Source: Pseudoalteromonas byunsanensis (GTDB lineage Bacteria > Pseudomonadota > Gammaproteobacteria > Enterobacterales > Alteromonadaceae). From it: a DNA stretch of 64,000 nucleotides. Where the stretch lies: NCBI RefSeq assembly GCF_001854475.1, contig NZ_MNAN01000035.1:343460-407459 (forward strand), read 5' to 3'. The notes below the pieces were generated by a model. It was not told the DNA's origin. It saw only the letters and a program-made list of their open reading frames with translations, and searched no databases. Positions 57,954 through 64,000 of this stretch are shown piece by piece (within the stretch, counting starts at the first letter, position 1; every line of letters starts with the position of its first letter). The position numbers were made by a program, and so were the translations under genes.

Positions 57954-58319
57954 TTATGCGGCTTTTTCAAGCTTTTCTAAGTAGCTAACAATGTCACTAG
58001 ATTCATATAACCACTGTACATTGTTGCCCTGCTCGATACGCAGACAAGGTACCTTGATTTTTCCCCCTTGTTCCGCCAGCTCTTGACGAAATTGAGGATT
58101 GTTCTTTGCGTCACGTGTTTCTATTTTTAAACCTTCACGCTTAATCGCACGGCGTACTTTGACGCAAAATGGACAGGCTTTAAATTGATATAGCTTTAAC
58201 TGTGATGTGTGTTCATCCAACATTTGTTGTTCATCCGCAGAACGCTTTTTACTGCGAGGCGTAAAAATAAAATCCAAAAGCAAAATTACCCGACCCAAAA
58301 ACCAACGTACAAATTTCAT
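57954..58319 (-). CDS. Glutaredoxin-like protein with N-terminal membrane segment
   Basis: A 121-residue protein with a hydrophobic N-terminal segment (about 2-18) and a glutaredoxin/GST-N thioredoxin fold (about 42-118). The active site is the CPFC pair near 51-54 (YQFKACPFCVKV), with the cis-proline region KVPCLRIE and the ESSDIVSYL glutathione-binding end. It is likely a membrane-tethered thiol oxidoreductase. GGGAG before the ATG at 58319 decides the start over 58331. Confidence 0.88.
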   Translation of the reverse strand: MKFVRWFLGRVILLLDFIFTPRSKKRSADEQQMLDEHTSQLKLYQFKACPFCVKVRRAIKREGLKIETRDAKNNPQFRQELAEQGGKIKVPCLRIEQGNNVQWLYESSDIVSYLEKLEKAA

Positions 58320-58365
58320 GCTCGCTCCCATTTATCGATATTAATGGGCGCTATATTAACACAGG

Positions 58366-59364
58366 CTAAAATAATTCAATATCACCGGATGAATGGTCAC
58401 AGCCTTTATCTTTTAAGTTCGAAAAAGCCGTTACTCTATTTCTGCCATCTTGCTTAGATTGATAAAGGGCCCTATCGGCTCTGTTGACAAATTCAGCAAC
58501 TTGACCGGCATCTTTTAATTCCACAAAGCCCATACTGATTGTTACGTTTCCAACCTGAGGAAAGCGCGTATCTGCAATAACTCCCCGCACACTGTCTAGC
58601 TTTTGCATTGCTTCACCTTCATCTCTACACGGAAAAACAATTGCAAACTCTTCCCCACCGTAACGGAAAACATAGTCACCAACACGAAAGTTGCTTTTCA
58701 GTAGTTGTGCCACCAGCAATATCACTTCATCACCAATTACATGGCCATAGTTGTCGTTAACATGTTTGAATAAGTCTATGTCGGCGATAGCCATGTACCA
58801 GCTCTTTTTTTGCTCACTGTCGCGAACCAGCCAAGCATCTTTTCCTGCCACTATGTCGATGATTTTCTCATCAAATGTTTGTCGGTTTAACAATTGAGTG
58901 AGTGGATCCACGCGCGCATACTGCAGTGTTGCTAGTTGATGAACATACACATTGAGAACATGGTTAAGCACAGTATGCCCAGAAGAAGGGATTATTGATT
59001 GGTCGTGAACAGCTAAAAAGCCAAGCACCAACCCTTGATAACGCACGGGTAGAATTTGCAATTGCGCTAAGCTAAGCAGCTGAACATCCTGATTTAATTT
59101 TTTCAATCGCTCTAACAGTGGCGGTACGTCAATCTCCTCCACCGCAATTTTATGCTCATTTTTAAGCTGCTCACCCATTGATGCAAAGGTCAAGCAAGGC
59201 GTTTGTCTTATTGACAGGCTTTTACTGAAATAAAAAGCATATACGCAGGACTCGCCTAAGAGCTGATTTAATATTTTGGCTAAGCAGCTATCTAAAGTGT
59301 GTTCACTATTTTGCGAAATGAGCCCAATAGTCCACTCATAACCACACGATGATATTTTTTCCAT
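58366..59364 (-). CDS. GGDEF-domain diguanylate cyclase
   Basis: Makes the second messenger c-di-GMP. The roughly 332-residue protein has an N-terminal sensor-like domain (about 1-155, probably GAF-type) and a GGDEF domain (about 160-320). The active site is RYGGEEFAIVFP (GGEEF near 250-254) and the substrate region DIDLFKHVNDNYGH is intact. No RxxD inhibitory site is clear upstream. Start taken as the ATG at 59364 rather than the in-frame TTG at 59370. Confidence 0.92.
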   Translation of the reverse strand: MEKISSCGYEWTIGLISQNSEHTLDSCLAKILNQLLGESCVYAFYFSKSLSIRQTPCLTFASMGEQLKNEHKIAVEEIDVPPLLERLKKLNQDVQLLSLAQLQILPVRYQGLVLGFLAVHDQSIIPSSGHTVLNHVLNVYVHQLATLQYARVDPLTQLLNRQTFDEKIIDIVAGKDAWLVRDSEQKKSWYMAIADIDLFKHVNDNYGHVIGDEVILLVAQLLKSNFRVGDYVFRYGGEEFAIVFPCRDEGEAMQKLDSVRGVIADTRFPQVGNVTISMGFVELKDAGQVAEFVNRADRALYQSKQDGRNRVTAFSNLKDKGCDHSSGDIELF

Positions 59365-59441
59365 CTGCAATCTTGTTGTTGTTCACAGTAGCTTAAGCTT
59401 AGCGTAACCTGCTAATTTTGCATGTGATTAACAATACTCTT

Positions 59442-60542
59442 TTACAGTAAAACCATGTCATCTCGATGGATCACCACACTAGATGCTTTGTATCCTAGTG
59501 CCGATGCGATATCTAAGCTATGACAACCTTTAATGGTATCTAGCTCTCGCTCTGAAAACCCACATAACCCTTTTGCTACCGCTTGCCCTTGGGTGTTAGT
59601 AACGGTGATTAAATCACCTCGCACAAAACTACCCGACACTCCCACCACGCCTTTGGCCAATAAACTCGCCCCTTGTTGTGCAATGGCAAGGCAGGCACCG
59701 TTGTCAATAATCACTGAACCTGTAGATTTAGGCGCAGACAGTAACCACTTTTTGCGCCCTTCAACCGGCGCATCAAAACGCATAAAAGTCGTACTTAACG
59801 CTTCTTTGCTCATGATTTTCAGAATGATATCTGTTTCACTACCTTTAGCTATCACGGTCTCTATGCCCGCACGTTGGGCGATATCAGCTGCTTGCAACTT
59901 CGTTGCCATTCCACCAGTACCAAGTGATGTGCCACTGTCACCAGCCAAGGCTCTAAGTTCATCATCAATTCTATGTACTTGTGAAATCAATTCAGCCTGT
60001 GGATTGGTACGCGGATCCGCAGTAAACAAACCAACTTGATCGGTTAACAGTACCAGTTTGTTGGCGTTGGCTAAAATAGCCACCATCGCAGATAAGTTGT
60101 CGTTGTCACCTACTTTAATTTCAGTGGTTGCAACAGCATCATTTTCATTGATGATAGGGATGACTTGATGCCTTAATAATTGCGTCAGTGTATCTCTGGC
60201 TGTTAAATAACGCTCTCTATGCTCTACATCTGCGCGGGTTAACAACATTTGCGCTACGGGAATATCATAAAGCGCAAACAGAGTTTGCCATAAGTGAATT
60301 AATTGCCCCTGACCAATGGCTGCCAGCATTTGCTTCTCAGAGATAGAATCTCCGACACTCTGAGTAAGCTGAGAACGACCAGCAGCTACCGCACCACTTG
60401 ATACTAATACGATTTGATGGCCTTGGCGCTTGAGTGCTGCACATTGTCGAACCAGTTCCACCATACGCGGTTTATTTAGGTGAATATCACCTGCTGTAAG
60501 TACACTAGTTCCTAACTTTATGACAATTGTTTGCTGCCCCAT
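59442..60542 (-). CDS. proB: Glutamate 5-kinase
   Basis: First step of proline synthesis, phosphorylating glutamate; normally inhibited by proline. The 366-residue product has the amino-acid-kinase domain (about 3-260: VIKLGTSVLT, VSSGAVAAGR, INENDAVAT, VGDNDNLSA) and a C-terminal PUA domain (about 275-360). The ATG at 60542 is preceded by GGGA and opens the canonical protein; the frame extends to 60674 without coding character. proA, usually directly downstream, is not in this window. Confidence 0.95.
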   Translation of the reverse strand: MGQQTIVIKLGTSVLTAGDIHLNKPRMVELVRQCAALKRQGHQIVLVSSGAVAAGRSQLTQSVGDSISEKQMLAAIGQGQLIHLWQTLFALYDIPVAQMLLTRADVEHRERYLTARDTLTQLLRHQVIPIINENDAVATTEIKVGDNDNLSAMVAILANANKLVLLTDQVGLFTADPRTNPQAELISQVHRIDDELRALAGDSGTSLGTGGMATKLQAADIAQRAGIETVIAKGSETDIILKIMSKEALSTTFMRFDAPVEGRKKWLLSAPKSTGSVIIDNGACLAIAQQGASLLAKGVVGVSGSFVRGDLITVTNTQGQAVAKGLCGFSERELDTIKGCHSLDIASALGYKASSVVIHRDDMVLL

Positions 60543-60695
60543 AATCCCAGTCTCAGAAATAAAAAAATCAGTTATATCAGAGCGGCGCCAAGGCACAAGC
60601 AAATTTTGTTCATAAAGACATAAAGTGCTAAGATCGCGCGCTAATGACAGTAGCTCCCCTACTGAGAAGTGCATGCTCAGTCATTGGAGAACATC

Positions 60696-60755
60696 ATGAT
60701 CAATGTCAATAAAGTGAATTGGCTGCACTGTCATAGTGGCTATTTGGAGAATTAA
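60696..60755 (+). CDS. Possible 19-residue upstream peptide
   Basis: ATG with GGAG seven bases upstream opens a 19-codon frame (MINVNKVNWLHCHSGYLEN). It ends two bases before the next gene's ATG and contains that gene's GGAG ribosome site. The tight spacing suggests a translated leader coupled to the downstream membrane protein. Nothing else supports it, and short frames like this arise by chance. Confidence 0.35.
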   Translation: MINVNKVNWLHCHSGYLEN

Positions 60756-60757
60756 CA

Positions 60758-60976
60758 ATGAAAACACACTCGAAACGTAAAGAGCTCATCATGTTGCCAC
60801 TGCTACTGATCACCATAGTGTTATGCATAGGCGGTCACTACATTTTACAGCCAAACTACCAAGACAGCTCTGTTGCAGAATACGCACTTGCTGCCCTACC
60901 ATTCTTAATGTTTGCGGTAGTACTCGTAGCAATCAAGCTCGCGGTTAAGGCAGACAGGCAAGAAGACAAATCGTAA
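60758..60976 (+). CDS. Small two-helix membrane protein
   Basis: A 72-residue inner-membrane protein with hydrophobic segments at about 11-29 and 43-62, a basic N-terminus (KTHSKRKE) and a charged C-terminus. No family recognised. GGAGAATTAACA supplies the ribosome site. Its stop codon abuts the convergent DUF1543 stop with no gap. Confidence 0.75.
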   Translation: MKTHSKRKELIMLPLLLITIVLCIGGHYILQPNYQDSSVAEYALAALPFLMFAVVLVAIKLAVKADRQEDKS

Positions 60977-61477
60977 TTATAAGATGTGGTAGCCAAACCA
61001 ATCCGGCGTAATAGGTTTACTTTTCCCACTCGGGGTAAGGGCAATAAAGTACTGTTGATCAACTAAATCTATCGCAAAACAATCATCCACATCATGTAAG
61101 TTATCTTTATGTAGGTGACTCATACCACCGAGTAAAGTCGCTTTAGCTTTTTCTTTCGCTTCACGTTCGCTGTGTGCCACAAACAAAGCAAATGCATGTT
61201 GCTCTGCCAAAGACTCTGGAACATAGGCGCCCATATTCACAAAGTACAATTTTTGACTTTGCGTTGGCTGCTCAGTCACAAGGCTAACTTCATAGCCGTC
61301 AACATGCTCAATAGCAGTATATGAATCCATATGGACCGCCGATTTTTCTCCAACCCACTGTGCTTTTAGTTTTTGATAGCAGTCTTCAATTTTCTCACCA
61401 ACCACAAAACGTATATCGTGCATTTCTATATGACAACCCGCAACGCGACCGCCTAAGTAAACCATATATAACTTCAT
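60977..61477 (-). CDS. DUF1543 protein (two tandem domains)
   Basis: A 166-residue cytoplasmic protein with two DUF1543-type repeats. The first starts LYMVYLGGRVAGCHIEMHDIRFVVG and the second KLYFVNMGAYVPESLAEQHAFALFVAHSEREAKEKAK (about 91-127). The family is widespread and uncharacterised. AGGGAC precedes the start. Confidence 0.85.
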   Translation of the reverse strand: MKLYMVYLGGRVAGCHIEMHDIRFVVGEKIEDCYQKLKAQWVGEKSAVHMDSYTAIEHVDGYEVSLVTEQPTQSQKLYFVNMGAYVPESLAEQHAFALFVAHSEREAKEKAKATLLGGMSHLHKDNLHDVDDCFAIDLVDQQYFIALTPSGKSKPITPDWFGYHIL

Positions 61478-61584
61478 ACAAGTCCCTTATTTTAGAACGA
61501 AAACCAATAATATCATTATTTTGAGTCAGAGCTTAATCTAAGCTAAGGTGGTTACAAAAATAACAATCGACATGGACCAACTAT

Positions 61585-63225
61585 ATGAAACTTTTAGCAA
61601 GCCTATGTATTTTGCTTTGTAGCCTGATGGTACAAGCCAAAACAACTATGCTCCACAATGTCCACGGTTATACCCCGACACAAGAAGGAAAGCTTGAGTC
61701 ATTTTCGGTATTGGTATTTAAAGATGGAAAAGTCATCAAAACAGGAGATGACAAAACCCTAAAGCAGTTTCCAAATGCGGTTCGAATAGACGGTAAAGGA
61801 AAAACGCTAATACCGGGGCTCATAGATGCACACGGCCATATTATCGGTCTTGGTAATAATCTGATGCGGCTCGATGTGCGAGGTAGCCAATCCATCTCTG
61901 AAGTGGGTGAACGACTCACCGAGTATGCTAAACAAGCACCCAAGGGTTGGATCTTAGGTCGAGGCTGGGATCAAACGCTGTGGCCTGAAAAAGAGTTTCC
62001 AACCGCTGCTGATCTAGACCGTTATGTCAAAGATAGGCCTGTCGTACTCACTCGTGTGGATGGCCACGCCATTTGGGCAAATACTAAAGCAATGCAACTT
62101 GCAGGTATCAACGAGCAAAGTCAAACACCTGCGGGGGGGGAGATCTTACGACTGGCTAATAATCAGCCCAGTGGTGTATTCATCGACAAAGCAGAACAAT
62201 TGATCAATACACATATTCCTCCACTGAGTGACGAGCAAAGACAACTGGCATTGAATAAAGCCGGAGAGCATTTGCTAAGCCTTGGGATCACCTCTGCCCA
62301 TGATGCAGGTATCGACTATGAAACATGGCAGCTTTATCAACAGCGTGCTCAACAGCACACCCTGCCAATTCGTATCTACGCTATGCTCAGTGCCGCCGAG
62401 CAGCATTTAGCAAAAATGTTAGAGCATGGCGTCATCAAAGAAAAAGATGATTTTCTGTCAATTCGGAGTGTGAAAATATATGCCGATGGGGCTTTAGGGA
62501 GCCGTGGAGCGGCATTACTTGACGACTACCATGACAGAAAAGGCTATCAAGGCCTGATGCTGGAAACTCAAAATCAACTTGAAGCATTAATGAAGCAAAG
62601 CTTTTCCAGTGGCTACAGCGCACATACCCATGCGATTGGTGACCGTGCAAACCGCATCGTATTAGATAGTTATGAAAAGTTATTTAAACAGGTTGGCGGT
62701 AAACTACTGCGTAATCGCATCGAACATGCACAAATTGTTCACCCTGATGACATTCCACGCTTTAAAACGCTCGCTATTATCCCTTCAATGCAACCTATTC
62801 ACGCCACCTCAGACATGCATATGGCTGAGCAACGCTTGGATGAGCATCAGTTGCGTGGCGCTTATGCGTGGCAAACATTCTTAAAACAAGGTAGTAAAAT
62901 AGCGGCAGGATCGGATTTTCCAGTTGAACTTGCCAACCCATTTCATGGCCTCCATGCAGCTGTCTCTCGCATGTCAGGCAACGATCAACCCGAAGGTGGA
63001 TGGCGTGCCGAAGAGCGTCTAAATAGAGAGCAAGCGCTACGCGCCTTTACACTTGACGCAGCTTATGCAGCATTTCAAGAATATAAACTAGGTAGCTTGG
63101 AACAAGGAAAATGGGCAGACTTTATCATACTGGATCAAGATTATTTTAACATTCCAGTGTCACAAATAGACGATATTCAGGTCAAACAAACTTGGCTTGC
63201 TGGCAATCTGGTTTACCAAAATTAA
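61585..63225 (+). CDS. Secreted amidohydrolase (YtcJ-like)
   Basis: A 546-residue metal-dependent hydrolase of the amidohydrolase superfamily, exported by a signal peptide (about 1-18, ending VQA). The first metal pair is in DAHGHI (about 80-85), the carboxylate-lysine/linker region follows at SVKIYADGALGSRGA (about 294-308), further histidines are in AHTHAIGDR (about 344-352) and RIEHAQ (about 376-381), and the final aspartate in AAGSDFPVE (about 440-448). It resembles COG1574 enzymes that cleave N-acyl or formamide bonds. The substrate is unknown. Confidence 0.9.
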   Translation: MKLLASLCILLCSLMVQAKTTMLHNVHGYTPTQEGKLESFSVLVFKDGKVIKTGDDKTLKQFPNAVRIDGKGKTLIPGLIDAHGHIIGLGNNLMRLDVRGSQSISEVGERLTEYAKQAPKGWILGRGWDQTLWPEKEFPTAADLDRYVKDRPVVLTRVDGHAIWANTKAMQLAGINEQSQTPAGGEILRLANNQPSGVFIDKAEQLINTHIPPLSDEQRQLALNKAGEHLLSLGITSAHDAGIDYETWQLYQQRAQQHTLPIRIYAMLSAAEQHLAKMLEHGVIKEKDDFLSIRSVKIYADGALGSRGAALLDDYHDRKGYQGLMLETQNQLEALMKQSFSSGYSAHTHAIGDRANRIVLDSYEKLFKQVGGKLLRNRIEHAQIVHPDDIPRFKTLAIIPSMQPIHATSDMHMAEQRLDEHQLRGAYAWQTFLKQGSKIAAGSDFPVELANPFHGLHAAVSRMSGNDQPEGGWRAEERLNREQALRAFTLDAAYAAFQEYKLGSLEQGKWADFIILDQDYFNIPVSQIDDIQVKQTWLAGNLVYQN

Positions 63226-63238
63226 GCTGAGACAATGA

Positions 63239-63260
63239 CATCGGGCTAGCAAGCCCGATG
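63239..63260. terminator. Hairpin at the end of the YgjV-family gene
   Basis: Perfect nine-base stem CATCGGGCT-AGCA-AGCCCGATG. It lies between two convergent genes and overlaps the last codons of the minus-strand gene. There is no T-run on either strand, so it may block rather than strictly terminate transcription. Confidence 0.6.
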
Positions 63261-63461
63261 TAGCTTATACAAGTGATATAAATTTACTAAAGCAAGTAAG
63301 CCATTTGTAAAAGCAACAGGCCATGCTTCAATCATCACACCATAAATAGTAAAACATACGCATCCAGTTAGGTTGAACCAACGTAATTTAACCACATTAC
63401 TCATCATTAACGAGATAACCAAAAAAACAGAGGCAATATAGCCTAAATATTCCCAAGTCAT
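63246..63461 (-). CDS. YgjV-family small membrane protein
   Basis: A 71-residue protein with two to three hydrophobic segments (about 4-22, 28-44, 48-65), starting MTWEYLGYIASVFLVISL. It matches the repeated unit of the YgjV/PnuC-like family (transporter-related) but is shorter than E. coli YgjV, so it would work as an oligomer if functional. GGAGAG lies five bases before the start. Its leader contains the structured element at 63535-63636. Confidence 0.75.
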   Translation of the reverse strand: MTWEYLGYIASVFLVISLMMSNVVKLRWFNLTGCVCFTIYGVMIEAWPVAFTNGLLALVNLYHLYKLHRAC

Positions 63462-63534
63462 TTGTTCTCTCCGGTCAGTTGAGTTAGCATAGTGGGTCGC
63501 GTAGTAACAATGTGTGTAAGATTAAGCCTAGAAG

Positions 63535-63636
63535 AAAAAAGCTAACCCACAAACCCCTTTGAATTAGTACCCTAGTAAGCTCTAACACGGGATGGGGGCT
63601 AAACGAGGAAAACCTCAATAGCAGGTGTGAGTTAGC
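63535..63636 (-). ncRNA. Structured RNA element upstream of the YgjV-family gene
   Basis: On the minus strand an outer ten-pair helix (63627-63636 with 63541-63550, one U-G pair) encloses a GAGG/CCTC hairpin (63605-63616) and an arm with CCCC/GGGG (63595-63598 with 63554-63557) and CCC/GGG (63589-63591 with 63570-63572). This makes a three-way junction, followed at once by six T (complement of 63535-63540). The outer helix is perfect only on the minus strand, which favours that direction. It may be an attenuator, riboswitch-like leader or a separate small RNA. The rest of 63462-63708 shows only the site at 63683. Confidence 0.5.
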
Positions 63637-63682
63637 GTAAAAGCAATGTCTTCATGCTATCTTTATTCAATATTAATAAATA

Positions 63683-63694
63683 GGACAAATGTCC
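63683..63694. promoter_or_regulatory. Palindrome just before the Crp/Fnr-type gene
   Basis: GGACA-AA-TGTCC, a 12-base inverted repeat, lies 14 bases before the start at 63709. It could be an autoregulatory operator or a small leader hairpin; it does not match the CRP or FNR consensus. Confidence 0.4.
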
Positions 63695-63708
63695 GAAGAG
63701 CCATCTAG

Positions 63709-64000
63709 ATGTTTCAATATCATTTTTCAACGAACTTAGTGGAACAATTGCTTAGCTTTGCGGGCAACGCTTTTGTACACAATAAAAAAGACGTATTAAT
63801 CCATCAAGACGAACCTTTAACTAAGCTCATTTTAGTCAGAAGCGGTACCGTATCGTTTAGCTATGATGTGGGCAATGGCCGTCGTCTGCTGCTTGGGCAA
63901 TTGGATTGTAATAATACGCTGATCGGTGAAATTGAAGCTCTAAACAACCAACCATGTATCTATACGGTAACTTGTTTAAGCGATGTGCAATACAACCTTA
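63709..64000 (+). CDS. Crp/Fnr-family regulator, 5' part only
   Basis: The first 97 codons of a cyclic-nucleotide-binding-domain protein; it runs off the window. The beta-barrel pattern is clear: HQDEPLTKLILVRSGTVSF (about 28-46), then GRRLLLGQLDCNNTLIGEIEALNN (about 53-76), the GEIE pattern of YeiL-like members. Residues of the true cAMP site (RPSA-type) are not in the visible part. The DNA-binding domain must lie beyond 64000. GAAGAG is about nine bases upstream of the start. Confidence 0.82.
   Translation, partial: MFQYHFSTNLVEQLLSFAGNAFVHNKKDVLIHQDEPLTKLILVRSGTVSFSYDVGNGRRLLLGQLDCNNTLIGEIEALNNQPCIYTVTCLSDVQYNL

Noticed and set aside
59533-60039. A 168-codon frame on the plus strand across proB
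   Set aside because: Antisense shadow of a well-supported gene; composition is not protein-like.
63551-63565. A TPP riboswitch, from ACCCCTTTGAA on the plus strand
   Set aside because: The CTGAGA core and the second helix are absent, and the outer helix is imperfect in that orientation.
63541-63636. An integron attC site, from the GCTAAC...GTTAGC ends
   Set aside because: The ends do not fit RYYYAAC/GTTRRRY, the inner arms are wrong for attC, and no integrase or cassettes are nearby.

Overview
The window looks like chromosome from a marine gammaproteobacterium of the Alteromonadales, most like Pseudoalteromonas. This rests on protein character and on conserved gene neighbourhoods (serB/ytjB/yjjV, holD-rimI, guaB-guaA next to xseA, pdhR-aceE-aceF-lpdA, mtn-cbiB-like). 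It was not tested by any search. Nearly all of it is core genome. I see no prophage, insertion sequence, CRISPR array or rRNA. There is one tRNA (Trp).

Layout. 1-9 kb: folE2 (folate/queuosine entry), a DUF2726 protein, mtn with a CbiB-like membrane protein, tyrS, an M23 murein peptidase, then a looser stretch with a methyltransferase, an alpha/beta hydrolase and a DinB-family protein. 9-16.1 kb: mdh, argR, an iron(III) ABC operon (fbpA-fbpB-fbpC) ending in a DyP-type peroxidase, then an unannotated 0.5-kb RNA gene with 26 GGA motifs and a strong terminator. I read this as a CsrB-type CsrA-sponge RNA; a GacA/UvrY-type palindrome lies upstream. 16.2-20.2 kb: tapT, a GNAT, a DUF2750 protein, a LysR regulator divergent from an SbtA-family bicarbonate permease, and a small palindromic repeat. 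20.2-30.3 kb: manC with a phosphomannomutase (GDP-mannose), then the pyruvate dehydrogenase operon read from pdhR, with a clear PdhR operator.

30.7-43.6 kb: an orphan secreted protein, an unknown 245-residue protein, serB/ytjB, yjjV, pdxH, argS, prfC, a large hybrid sensor kinase, holD-rimI and tRNA-Trp. 43.7-54 kb: guaB-guaA with a hairpin between them, xseA, an unknown membrane-anchored protein, cysE, a two-domain M16 lipoprotein peptidase, and an MTHFR-like gene under a MetJ operator. 54-64 kb: a DEAD-box helicase, DUF3581, gltX, a glutaredoxin-like protein, a GGDEF protein, proB without proA, small membrane genes, a secreted amidohydrolase, a YgjV-family protein with a structured leader, and the 5' end of a Crp/Fnr-type regulator.

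The most rewarding items are regulatory: the CsrB-like RNA with its activator box, the MetJ box on a non-canonical MTHFR homologue, the PdhR operator, and two structured leaders (upstream of the methyltransferase at 6.7 kb and of the YgjV gene at 63.5 kb) that match nothing I know. Two enzymes have altered key residues: the DyP protein and the MTHFR-like protein. I did not find a convincing new multi-gene system.
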